Assembly: GCF_000715075.1 (NCBI RefSeq)
Contig: NC_134082.1
Span: 194,421,948-194,485,947, forward strand
Direction: 5' to 3'
Source of the DNA: Nicotiana tabacum
Taxonomy: Eukaryota > Streptophyta > Magnoliopsida > Solanales > Solanaceae
DNA length: 64,000 nucleotides
Shown here: one piece after another, positions 12,604 to 24,400 of the stretch
Position numbering within the stretch: position 1 is the first letter of the stretch
Layout: every line of letters begins with the position of its first letter
Position numbers and translations under genes: made by a program
Notes under the pieces: generated by a model
What the model was told of the DNA's origin: nothing
What the model saw: only the letters and a program-made list of their open reading frames with translations
Database searches by the model: none

Positions 12604-13553
12604 TCATCCGCCCTCGAATAGGATATTTGGGTTCATCCGCCCTCGAATAGGATATTTTGGGTTCATCCGCCCTCGAATAGGATATTTGGGTTCATCCTCC
12701 CTCGAATAGGATATTTTGGGTTCATCCGCCCTCGAATAGGATATTGTTGGGTTCATCCGCCCTCGAATAGGATATTTGGGTTCATCCGCCCTCGAATAGG
12801 ATATTTTGGGTTCATCCGCCCTCGAATAGGATATTTTGGGTTCATCTGCCCTCGAATAGGATATTTTGGGTTCATCCGCCCTCGAATAGGATATTTTGGG
12901 TTCATCCGCCCTCGAATAGGATATTTTGGGTTCATCCGCCCTCGAATAGGATATTTTGGGTTCATCCGCCCTCGAATAGGATATTTTGGGTTCATCCGCC
13001 CTCGAATAGGATATTTTTGGGTTCATCCGCCCTCGAATAGGATATTTTTGGGTTCATCCGCCCTCGAATAGGATATTTGGGTTCATCCGCCCTCGAATAG
13101 GATATTTGGGTTCATCCGCCCTCGAATAGGATATTTGGGTTCATCCGCCCTCGAATAGGATATTTGGGTTCATCCGCCCTCGAATAGGATATTTTGGGTT
13201 CATCCGCCCTCGAATAGGATATTTTGGGTTCATCCGCCCTCGAATAGGATATTTTGGGTTCATCCGCCCTCGAATAGGATATTTTGGGTTCATCCGCCCT
13301 CGAATAGGATATGTTGGGTTTATCCGCCCTCGAATAGGATATTTTGGGTTCATCCGCCCTCGAATAGGATATTTTGGGTTCATCCGCCCTCGAATAGGAT
13401 ATTGTTGGGTTCATCCGCCCTCGAATAGGATATTTTGGGTTCATCCGCCCTCGAATAGGATATTTTGGGTTCATCCGCCCTCGAATAGGATATTGTTGGG
13501 TTCATCCGCCCTCGAATAGGATATTTCGGGTTCATCCGCCCTCGAATAGGATT
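12604..13553 (+). repeat. 30-32-bp tandem array, about 31 units (element F)
   Basis: Near-identical units reading TTCATCCGCCCTCGAATAGG followed by ATATTTTGGG, varying only in the T run (2-5 T) and a few substitutions. There is no spacer between units, so this is a minisatellite, not a CRISPR array. Apparent minus-strand proteins here are artefacts of the repeat. Confidence 0.95.
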
Positions 13554-13564
13554 TTATTTTAAAG

Positions 13565-13830
13565 ATTGTTGAAGTCAGGAGCCCACCTGAAAAGAGTAAT
13601 GGCGATTATTTTTAAAGTTGTTGTTGAAATCAGGAGCCCGCCTGAAGAGAGGAAAGGCATTTTATTTTTAGAAGTTGTTAATGAAGTTAGGAGCCCGCCT
13701 GAAGAGAGGAATGGCGTTTATTTCAAAAGTTATTTATTTGAAGTGGGGAGCCCGCCCATAGAACAGAGACATACATTCAGTCTTTACATTTCAAGCATTG
13801 AAGTTGGGAGCCCGCCCAGATAACAGAGGC
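13565..13830 (+). repeat. About 60-bp degenerate tandem array, 5 units (element F)
   Basis: Units carry GAAGTCAGGAGCCCGCCTGA or diverged forms (GTGGGGAGCCCGCCCATAGA at the 3' side), separated by T-rich stretches. It is the same family as the arrays at 20395-21490 (inverted) and 35785-36545. Confidence 0.85.
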
Positions 13831-14320
13831 ATACATTTCAAGATCAAGTCAGAGGACAATAAAATAGAGGGTTACAATAGGAATCCCCAGCAGGAAACAA
13901 TAAAATTCCCCGGCACCGGGAAACAGAAGATTGCAACAGGAGGTCACAGTACAAACTCAAGTACATGTGTCAAAGGAAGAAAAGCACCGGAAGAAATGCA
14001 AGCATACAAGGAAGCAAGGCAACAAAAACAAATTGTACTGTAGCCTAGCTTCTTGTTTTCTTTTAAGCATGGTGTAACAAGGAGATCGGTAAGCAATGGT
14101 AATAGCATGCAACAACAGTAACAATGCAGTCCCACGGTAGTCCCAGCTACCAAAATTTCCCGAACTACATTGACCTGATTCCTGTTTAGCCCAGGTTATG
14201 TAGGAAACCTTTGAAGCAAAGGTTCGGTCAAATCTTTTTCAAAAAATGCTTCAACGGAGTACTCGGATGGGCAAAAATCGCTCGCTTTATCTTTGCACGA
14301 AAAACCCTTCGTGTCTTCGG

Positions 14321-14335
14321 GCAAAGAGGGGCAGC
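14321..14335 (+). other. Polypurine tract of element F
   Basis: GCAAAGAGGGGCAGC directly abuts the 3' LTR start (TGTAAGCACG). The same tract precedes the 3' LTR of element T (37106-37120) and, inverted, that of element R (2095-2109). Confidence 0.7.
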
Positions 14336-17300
14336 TGTAAGCACGTGATTTTTTCCCTATATGAGAATTACTCCCAAAAAAATTCAAAAATAAAATGATT
14401 TTTCTTTGGTGTGCAATTTTGTGATATTTTGTGATATTTTGAATAATTATTTGTATTTGTCTGTGCGTGTTTATTTGTTAAATTAATAAAAATACAAAAA
14501 TATGTCGCATTTTGCATGTAGAATTTAATTCTACAATTGTTAGTAATTAAATTTGTTTTACAAAAATTAAAAATTACAAAAATAGGCATCGTTTGCATTT
14601 TTAGCATTTAATGTTCAAATATACAATTTTATGCTTAATTAATACTTAATTGTGCGTTAATTGTTATTGGGAGTTAATTTGCGCTTTTATAACTTAATTT
14701 AGTTCTTAATAATAGTTTAATTATAATTTAGTTTTAGAAAAATAAAAGAAGAAAAGAGAGCAAAAATATAAAGAAAGTCGGAATTGGGCCTCTTCTTCAA
14801 TTTCAAGCCACAGGCCCAAAAAATGGCTCAATCTTCCCTACGACCCAGTCCATTTCGAACTGGGTCGACCCAGTCCATAACCCAAAAGACCCAAACCCCT
14901 TTGTCTTACATTTTACAAAAACAAAACAAAAATTAAAAGAAGAAAACCCTAAAAACACTAAACCAATCCGCCACCCCTCCTATCTTCTTCTTCTTCCTCA
15001 AGATAACCATGGCTGCCTCCCATGGCGTCGTCCAGTCCTTCAACCACCAGCTCCCCCCCTGCGCCGTCACTATCCCGTCGCCACCAGCTTCACCACCGAA
15101 CAGATCCCTCCGCCTCTAGCACCACCCGTCCAGCATCATCAAGCAGCAGCTATTGCTGCTGCATCGTCCAAAACCACCACAACCCTTCCACCTCCAGCTG
15201 CCTCCCCGTCATCGTCACGGCCCAAGCAGCCCAGCAAACACCACCTCCATCGTCACCTTCTCCTTCGTCCAAAACCAGTAACGCCCAAACACCACAGTTC
15301 CGACAACCACCCAACCCAGCTCCTTCCGTCGCGTCATCACTGTCCATCGCCTTCTGTCGCGTCTCCGCTGCTTCCATGGCCAAGTTCATCGTCCAGTTCG
15401 AAGCCCCCCCAGCTGCCACGTCTTTGCTGTTCGTCGACCTCCCATATGGGTCTATTTTGAAACCTCGTTGTTGTTGTTGCTTCAGTTGCTTCGTAGGTTC
15501 ATGTTCATCGTCGTCTGCTCGTGTTAGTCATCGTTGGTTCGAGCTTTGGTCGAGGCTCGTCAAGTTCGTTGTTTGTTTGGTCGTTGTTCGTCGTTTCAAT
15601 CCGGTTAGTAGTTTTTGAATTTTATTTCGTCCGTTATTTTTTTTTTGATATTTTTCGAATCTAAAATCGGCGAATGTTTGCTTTGTTCATGTCTATGGTT
15701 AGATATTTGATTTTTTGGTTTTGTTCATGTTCATGTTGTTTGTTAAATTAATTTTCAGATTTCAAAATAGAAGTTTAATTAGTTGTTTTCATATTCATTT
15801 CATGTTTGTATTATTGTTTAAGTGAATATTTGTTAGTATGATGTTTGTTAGATTCAAATTAAAATTTAATTAACTATTTCTTCAATTTGTTTCATGAGTT
15901 TATGTATTGTTAGAAATTGTTAATATTGTTAAGTTCAAGCTTAAGTTCATAATTGTTTATTCGTTGATCTTGTTATTTGTCTAAAAAGAATTTAGTTGTG
16001 TTAAAGGAAATATATTGATTTAATCGTTTTAATCCGTCATGTTTGTTGTGTTAAAATAGATTCATTCATGTTCATACTTTGTTTGGATGATCTTGAATCC
16101 GAAATTTGTATAGTTTCATTTCTTGTTTATCGTTTATGATTATTTATTGAATTTGTCTCATAATCTTGTTGTTTAAAGTTTAATATAGGAATTGTTGGTT
16201 GTAATGTTGTTAGAGTTGATTTTAAGTTCAATATGATTTAATTTAGAAATCTTCATACTTTGTTTGTTGTTGTTGTTGAATCCGAAAATAGATTGGTTGT
16301 TGCTAAAATATTGTTCAATCAAATTTTAGTTGTTCTTTGTTGTTCAATTTGTGTTCATGTGATTTGTTGTTGAAATGTTGTTGAAATCATGTTCATGTGC
16401 TTTGTTGTTGAGATGTTGAAGAAATCATGTTCATGAAATTTGTTGTTTGAACATTGTTAGAAATTAATCATATTGTCTATATTTTGGTTAAGTTTGATTA
16501 ATTGATGTGTTATAGCTGATGGGTAGTTTGGTAATTTATAGTATTTTCGGGGGTAAAATAGTAATTTGCAATAGGGTCAGAGGGGTAGTTTAGGAATTGT
16601 ACATTTTGTAATTGTTTATATGAAGCATGGGGGACAAAATAAAATGGGGTGGGTTGTGATATGGTTATTTAATATAAAGGGGGGACAAGACAATTTAAAG
16701 GGGGAATCTTGCATTATTTTATGTTAGGCATGGGGGACAAAATGAAATGGGGTGGTGTGATATGTTTATTTAATGTAATGGGGATGAGTGGGAAGATAAT
16801 GGGTTGGGTAGAGAAAAAGTATTGATTTAATTGATTAAAAGATTTATAGGATGGGATTATATATATGAAGTCTTGAACACAAGACAGGGGACAGATAGAG
16901 AGATACGAGAGATAGAGAAAAAACACAGATAAGAGAAACGAATCTGGGAAGAAAAATAAGAGAGAGAGAAAAAGGGCTGAACATTTAAGAGAAAGAAAAA
17001 ATCCGAAAATATTTAAGCTTTCAAAATAATAAAAACTAAAAAATTCTTCTGCTTTCTTTCTTTGTTTGAAATTAGTATTAATGGTTGTTGTTTCATTCAA
17101 AGCTTGAAGCTTTTGTTTTGGGATTACTGTTCTACTGGTTTGCAAACTCTGTTCCTGGGTTGTTACTGCTGCTGGACTGTTGTTGCTGTATTGTTATTAC
17201 TGTCGCTGATTCTTATCATCATTTTCTTTTGCTTCCAATATCAGGTACATATCTGTAAAATCATATTGCGAAAGGCTTCAACGTTGCCAAATAAATGAAG

Positions 17301-18881
17301 TTTGGAGTTGTATTCACTTAAGTCTATTAGTTTAAATTTCAGTTTGTTTCAGTTGGTTAACAAAGTAGTATGCTTGACATGAAGACTATTATCTAATCGT
17401 TTTCTTTTAAAAGTTTGCATAAGTTTTGTAATAATATTGTCCATTTCGAAATCTCATTAGTATAGTTATATTTGAATTGTCAAAATAGGGAATATGACAT
17501 AAAAATGGGCCATTGATTACATCCCGTAACATTGTTAGCTAAATGTAAAGTAGAATAGAAATATCAAGAAAAATACATTCTAACCTCTGTTGTTGAATAA
17601 GGTTAAAATGATGTTGATTGTATTTTTTCATATATGGTAAGATAACGGGTATATGTATAACCATAAGAAAGGTGAATTGATTAGCTTGTTACGACGTTAA
17701 AATATTATGAATGGTTCCGACGAACAACTACGTTGTATATAAAGCAATTTTATTGAATCAGTTTGTAATATTTCTTTTTTCTTATCAACTTGACTCTTAT
17801 CTTCCATTGCAAACATTAACCAAACCATTGTAACTTTGGACTAAAACAAATACATGAGAAGGACATGGGATTTATAAACGAATCGTGGCATTTTATGTAA
17901 AAGATATATAGAAGAAGAGTTCGCCTTAAATGAAACAATGAAGATTCTGCGGAAACTATTAATTTGTTTATCATTTTAAGTTCTTTCCCAATTTTATACA
18001 CGATTCGATTTATGGACATCCAAATGTTGTATCCACAAAAAATGTTAGTTTTAGATACATATTGTCTGTTTTCTTCTTCACGCCATTAATTCTTTAAAAT
18101 TTGAGGTATATGATTCATATGTGTAAAATAAGGCTCGCGGTCAACACGTAATAACAATTTCTAGAGAACCTCATCAAGAATATTTTTGTGATTAGGGATA
18201 CGTTCGCGTAACCTGATTATATTTCTAAAAGCAATTCGGATTATGCGTTCGCGCAACTTCGATCGAATATTTAATAAAAGGGATTCCTCGGAGAATATCA
18301 TTATTAATTTCATAAAAACCCGAGATATGAGGTTCACTACTTAATTATACAAAAAGTGCGAATGTTCTTGTTTTTTATTTAAGCACAATTTCGAAAATAA
18401 TTGTTTTAATAAATATATTATCTATATTATCGTGTACACGTGCGCGTGACACAATTCCGCATGTTTTAAAAATATAATCTATAACACGAATATACGTACG
18501 CGTGATTCGATTCAAAGAAGGGCCCTTAATTACAAGCAGTCTAAAAAGAAGCGGTAACAATAAAATTGGGCAATAAATATGCATTTAATAAATTAAGCCA
18601 AGAATAAAAACAGTTAAGCGACCGTGCTAGAACCACGGAATTCGGAAATGCCTAACACCTTCTTCCGGATTAACAGAATTCCTTACTCAGGATTTCTGGT
18701 TCGCAGAATAATAAACAGAGTCATATTCTCCTCGATTCAGGGATTAAAATTGGTGACTTGGGACGCCTTAAAATTCCCAGGTGGCGACTCTGAAACAAAC
18801 AAACAAATCCCGTTTCGACTGTCCTTTAATTGGAGAAAACTCCCTACGCACCCCCGCGGGGCGGAAAAAGGAGGTGTGACA
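14336..18881 (+). repeat. 3' LTR of element F
   Basis: Copy of 2716-7270 with few substitutions and small indels. It ends GGTGTGACA at 18881 where the 5' copy has GGTGCGACA. The 198-codon Ser-rich open frame (15022-15618) repeats the one at 3408-4004 with several amino-acid changes, which argues against selection on a protein. Confidence 0.85.
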
Positions 18882-19245
18882 GCTACTTCTTCAAATCATG
18901 CAGAGATAATGGCCATTCACGAAGCAAGTCGAGAATGCGTTTGGTTAAGATCTATAACTCAACACATTCAGCAAACATGTGGTCTTTCTTCGAAAGAGAA
19001 TATTCCAACAATATTGTATGAAGACAATGCTGCATGCATAGCTCAATTGAAAGGAGGATATGAAGAATATGAAAATTCCCCAGTCTTCAGTTGGACTCAA
19101 GATTAATAAAGATGATATATGTCTTCTGGATAGTGCTACAACACACACTATTTTAAAAGATAAGAGATATTTCTCTTATTTGGTAATGAAAGAAGCAAAT
19201 GTTAATATAATATCCGGTAGTACAAGATTAATTGAAAAGACAGAA
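18882..19245 (+). pseudogene. Chimeric Ty1/copia remnant: RNase H piece joined to protease piece
   Basis: Directly after the LTR, one frame reads a copia RNase H segment (ATSSNHAEIMAIHEASRECV..., then LYEDNAACIAQLKGGY, to about 19050). A different frame then reads a copia protease-region segment (DDICLLDSATTHTILKDK... near 19110-19230), with DSATTH at the place of the usual catalytic DSGA motif. In an intact copia polyprotein the protease is far N-terminal to RNase H, so the order is inverted by recombination or deletion. It lies between element F and the arrays of element R. Confidence 0.7.
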
Positions 19246-19734
19246 TTGTATACCCTCATTATACTGGTGGGCGACCTAGGACATGAAATGAAAAATGCAT
19301 ACCCTCATTATACTGGTGGGCGACCTAGGACATGGAATGAAAAATGCGTACCCTCGTTATACTGGTGGGTGACCTAGGACAGGAAATGTAAAGATGCATA
19401 CCCTCATTATACTGGTGGGCGGCCTAGGACAGGAAATGAAAAATGCATACCCTCATTATACTGGTGGGCGACCTAGGACATGGAATAAAAATGCGAACCC
19501 TCATTATACTGGTGGGCGACCTAGGACATGAAATGAAAACTGCGTACCCTCATTATACTGGTGGGTGACCTAGGACAGTAAATGTAAAGATGCATACCCT
19601 CATTATACTGGTGGGCGGCCTAGGACAGGAAATGAAAAATGCATACCCTCATTATACTGGTGGGCGACCTAGGACATGGAATAAAAAAGAAATGTATTCC
19701 CGCATTATACTAGTGGGCGCCTAGTGGTAAGGAC
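19246..19734 (-). repeat. About 49-bp tandem array, about 10 units (element R)
   Basis: Plus strand reads CTCATTATACTGGTGGGCGACCTAGGACA... and repeats every 48-51 bp with small variants (GGCGGCC, GGGTGACC). The element's sense is the minus strand. Units grade into the next array at about 19690. Confidence 0.9.
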
Positions 19735-20395
19735 ATGAAATGTATTCCCTTGTTATACAGGTGGGCACCTAATTGTAAAGACATGAAATGTATTCCCTTG
19801 TTATACAGGTGGGCGCCTAATTGTAAAGACATGAAACGTATTCCCTTGTTATACAGGTGGGCGCCTAATGGTAAGGACATGAAATGTATTCCCTTGTTAT
19901 ACAGGTGGGCACCTAATTGTAAGGACATGAAATGTATTCCCTTGTTATACAGGTGGGCGCCTAATGGTAAAACATGAAACATATTCCCTTGTTATACAGG
20001 TGGGCGCCTAATGGTAAAGACATGAAATGTATTCCCTTGTTATACAGGTGGGCACCTAATTGTAAAGACATGAAATGTATTCCCTTGTTATACAAGTGGG
20101 CGCCTAATGGTAAAGACATGAAATGTATTCCCTTGTTATACAGGTGGGCGCCTAATGGTAAAGACATGAAATGTATTCCCTTGTTATACAGGTGGGCGCC
20201 TAATGGTAAAGACGTAAAATGTATTCCCTTGTTATACAGGTGGGCGCCTAATGGTAAAGACATGAAATGTATTCCCTTGTTATACAGGTGGGCGCCTAAT
20301 GGTAAAGACATGAAATGTATTCCCTTGTTATACATGTGGGTGCCTAATTGTAAAGACATGAAATGTATTCCCTTATTATACAGGTGGGCGCCTGA
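19735..20395 (-). repeat. 48-bp tandem array, about 14 units (element R)
   Basis: Plus strand units read TTGTTATACAGGTGGGCGCC then TAATGGTAAAGACATGAAATG. The 48-bp period keeps frames open on both strands, giving artefact proteins of up to 176 codons. Confidence 0.95.
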
Positions 20396-21490
20396 TTTCA
20401 ACAACAACTTTGAAAATAAAATGTCATTCCTTTCTTTAGGCTGGCGAGATTTCAACAACTTTTTAAAAATAAAACGCCTTTCCTCTCTTCAGGCGGGCTC
20501 CTGACTTCAACAACTTTGTAAAATAAACGCCTTTCCTCTCTTCAAATGGGCTCCTGATTTCAATAATAACTTTGAAAAATAAACGCCTTTCCTTTCTTCA
20601 GGCGGGCTCCTGACTTCAACAACAACTTTGAAATAAAATGCCATTCCTTTCTTTAGGCTGGCGAGATTTCAACAACTTTTAAAAATAAAACGTCTTTCCT
20701 CTCTTCAGGCGGGCTCCTGACTTCAACAATTTTGAAAAATAAACGTCTTTCCTCTCTTCAGGCGGGCTCCTGATTTCAACAACAACTTTGAAAAATAAAC
20801 GCCTTTCCTCTCTTCAGACGGGCTCCTGACTTCAACAACAACTTTGAAAATAAAATGTCATTCCTTTCTTTAGGCTGGAGAGATTTCAACAATTTTTAAA
20901 ATAAAACGTCATTCTGTTCTTCAGGGGGGCTCCTGACTTCAACAACAACTTAAATTTTAACGCCTTTCCTCTCTTCAGGCGGGCTCCTGACTCCAACAAC
21001 AACTTTAAAAATAAAATGCCATTCCTTTCTTTAGGTTGGCGAGATTTCAACAACTTTTTAAAATAAAACGCCTTTCCTCTCTTCAGGCGGGCTCCTGATT
21101 TCAACAACAACTTTGAAAATAAACGTCATTCCTCTCTTCAGGCGGGCTCCTGACTTCAACAACAACTTTAAAAATAAACGTCATTCCTCTCTTCAGGCGG
21201 GCTCCTGACTTCAACAACAACTTTGAAAATAAAATGTCATTCCTTTCTTTTAGGCTGGCGAGATTTCAACAATTTTTAAAATAAAACGCCATTCTGTTCT
21301 TCAGGGGGGCTCCTGACTTCAACAAAAACTTAAATTTTAACGCCTCCATTCTCCAGGCGGGCTCCTGACTTCTTCAACTTTTCAAAATATATTCAGCCTC
21401 CATTCTCCAGGCAGGGCTCCTGACCTCAACAATTTTTTAAATTTTAATGCCTCCATTCTCCAGGCGGGGTCCTGACTTCAACTCTAATAT
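20396..21490 (-). repeat. 55-60-bp tandem array, about 19 units (element R)
   Basis: Plus strand units contain CTCTTCAGGCGGGCTCCTGA then CTTCAACAACAACTTTGAAAATAAACG. Variants with CTTTAGGCTGGCGAGATTTC alternate with the main type, giving some higher-order structure. Inverted relative of 13565-13830 and 35785-36545. Confidence 0.9.
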
Positions 21491-24400
21491 TTTTAAAAAA
21501 TAAATCAAGCTCCTTTCGAGCTTTGGAGAAAGATTCATCGGACTAAGATTTGATATCTCAGGAGAAATTTTCATCAGACTAGGACTTTTATCCTAGGAGG
21601 AAAATGTAAAGATCAATGGTTTGAGAAACTTACCTTTGTAATTCCCTTTTTTTCTTTTCTTTTTCCCTTGCGTTGCTTTGTTCCTGTTTCAACTCTCAAG
21701 CAAAGAAAATTTTATCAATTTTTTTTTTATGGTGGCCGATTTGTGGCCTTGCTGGGGGATGGTTATCTCCTTTGAAAAGCTCGTGTTGTCTTTCCCCGAG
21801 ACTGCTGGGGATAGTACTGCTGAGGAATTATGTACTTACCTGTTGGGGAATAATTTTATTGGGGAGTCTCCTTTCTTCCCCTTTTCTCCAAAGCCAATTC
21901 CTTCAAAACTTTTCTCTCTCAACATTGCTGGGGAGAAAATGTTATTATTCGGGGATAACGCTGTTGAGGATAACACTGCTGGGAGATTTTAATTCCTTCA
22001 AAACTAGTGTTTCACTCTTCTGAAGGCTGCTGGGAATGATGCTTGCCTTTTGCTTTTTCCAAGCACAAGTTTCATCCTTTTGTTCTGTCCGCTGGGGAAC
22101 AACTTCCTTTATTAAAACTTGTTATGCTGGGGGTAAAACTGGTTCAAAGACCACTTCCCTTGATACTGTTGCTATCTTTATTCTTCCCCAACTGGGTATC
22201 TGACTTTCAGAAAATTTTCTAAATGAAAGGAAAATTTTCTGCCCCAGTTTGATAATATCCCTTGTGGCATGCATTTCTGTCATCAATGCCATTTCCTTTA
22301 CCTGTTTCAAATCAAACAAAATTTGTTAGTTTAAAACGCGGTGGTTGGTTGTGATACTCCACTGGGATGGCTTTTCCCTTTCTCCTTCCTTGTTCTTCAT
22401 TCCAAAAACTTGTTGGGGGTTATATTATTTGCTGGGGATAATCCCTTTCTGCTGGGGATATCCCTCTTCTTTTGTGGCATAGCTCGGAAACTGGCATTTC
22501 CCCGATCTTTTAGTCGCGTATGAATTTCCCACACCATGCTCATTGCTCTCCTTGCTTTGTCCACGGGCCTCGGCCTTGAGGTTTATAACCTTTGATTTCG
22601 GCAAGGATATCCCTCTTGACACTCATCAATCCTTTTGTCAATTCCCTTTTGCTGGGGATATCTTTTTTGATACTGGCCTCGCGCTTGTTCATTGCTGACT
22701 ATACCACTTGGATGTACTAGTCAGATCTCATCTTGCATGATTGGAAAGTTGATGGTCTATTTTGAAGTCATTTCCCACTGGTTCTGACCAAACAGACTCT
22801 ACTGGGGAAGGTTTCTATGAAAGGAGAAAGATAAACAAAAAAGGGAACCGAATAAAGGACAAAGGAAAAATATGACTCTTTAACAAAAGAAACTATAAAT
22901 AAAAACCTATCAAACGCAGATATCGACTCTAATGGTCATGATATGCACATGTGGCCTATCCTCCGCCGTCAATCGTCTTTCAAGATCTTCATTTGGCAAT
23001 TCCCCATCTGATTCTCAATCTTATTCGACTTGTAATGCCCGAAGGGTTTTCACTATCAAGCCTCTCTCATTTTGGTTTTTCTCTCAGCTTTCATCGCCTT
23101 ATGGTGCCCGTGAAGATTTTCACCGATAAGACTCTCTCATTTGTATCACTTTCCAGCTGGGGATTTGGAGTGTTGCCGGTATGACTCTCTCTGCTGGAGA
23201 TTAGAGTCCTTTCTATTGTGGAACAGAGTGTTATGTTTACCGGTAAGACTCTCATTTGTCTGACTTGGCATCTTTTGAAGACTGATCAGAAGGTCTTTCT
23301 TTGGACCGTAATGTGGGTTTTTGGATAGGGCTAGAAAGAAAGGGTATTAAAGGCTCGACAAAAAACAAAATAAATTTGGGGTTCAAAATTACAACCTTCG
23401 GAACCATATTTGCTTACAACAAGCGCAACCCTTGCCCCAGTTTCTTGCTTGGGGATTATTTATTTGTTATTATTATTATTTTACTTTTTATTACACCATG
23501 CACACTATGCACCCTATGACCGAGCCGTGAAGCGCCTATGTATCCTCTTTGAGGAATCAGGTCGAACGTAGTTCCCAATTCCTCTGTTTTCTTCTGACTT
23601 TTTTTTTTATCATTTTTCTTTCCTTCTTTTTCTCATTTTTCTTTTGTCGTTTTGTTGATTTTTTTTTTCTTTTTTTTTTCTTATCTTTTATGTTTATGTT
23701 TCTACTCTTTGTTACTGATTCCGAAAGAGCGGTATGAAAGAAGAAAATAAACAAGGCTCAAAAGGGGTAACGAAGGATAAAGTGTATAGGTAGCAGAACG
23801 AAATGCCTTCGTCATTCTAGTCTTCAAAACATGCCAAGTGAAAACAACATAATTAAACAAAGATTTGTAGCCTCTTCCGATAGTGCTGGACTTGACAATT
23901 ATATTCACCCATTTGCCTTTTCATTTGTCATTCCTAAAGTACTGTTGGGCGACACCCTCGCTCTCGTTATCATGAACGACCCTCATGCCCATTTGGCGAA
24001 TCTTGCTTTTAACGGTTTTCTTTGTGTTTAACTTGCCCTAGTTCCACATGACTCGAGATCCGAATATTCTCAAACCGTCCTTATTTTTCGGGGTTTTATG
24101 ATTAACTTTTAAGATTAGGCCCAACTGTGCGTACATGTCATGTCACTAGAATCGGCGCTGAACAAAATGATAAAAGGATCAAACAAAAAGATGAATGGAA
24201 ATAATAAAAGACCGGATTTTGTATTAGACTACCGGTGAAATGGTTTGAATAACAAAACAAACGAAACAAACCAGAATAAAATCCTAAAATAGCCTGGACA
24301 AAACTTAAACAAACTGCTATGACAAATGGAAAGATAAGAAAGTTTGACATAAGACAATATCCGGACTACAACCCTAAGAATAATCCGGTTAACAGAAATG

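Larger units (their letters stand above)
2716..18881 (+). mobile_element. Element F: 16.2 kb non-autonomous Tat/Ogre-like (LARD-type) element
   Basis: Two direct LTRs of about 4.55 kb (2716-7270 and 14336-18881) bound a 7.07 kb interior. Both LTRs start TGTAAGCA and end GACA. A primer-binding site lies 4 nt after the 5' LTR and a polypurine tract lies directly before the 3' LTR. The interior has no recognisable gag, protease, RT, RNase H or integrase in any frame; it holds A-rich tracts, four copies of a conserved block and three tandem arrays. Long LTRs with a non-coding interior fit the class called large retrotransposon derivatives. The LTRs differ by roughly 1% by eye (one 10-bp indel near 3100 versus 14716), so the insertion is young. 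No target-site duplication is found: TCCGG precedes it and GCTAC follows. Confidence 0.8.

Noticed and set aside
12604..13553. Regular 30-bp repeats resembling a CRISPR array
   Set aside because: Units are contiguous without unique spacers, and the genome is a plant nuclear one. It is a minisatellite in a retrotransposon.
19735..20504. Long open frames on both strands (up to 176 codons) with repeating MKCIPLLYRWAPN or HLYNKGIHFMSL
   Set aside because: The period is 48 bp, a multiple of 3, so frames stay open automatically. The repeats have no other sign of coding.
23549..23737. Phe-rich plus-strand frame and its Lys-rich shadow
   Set aside because: Both come from a T-rich low-complexity tract in element R.
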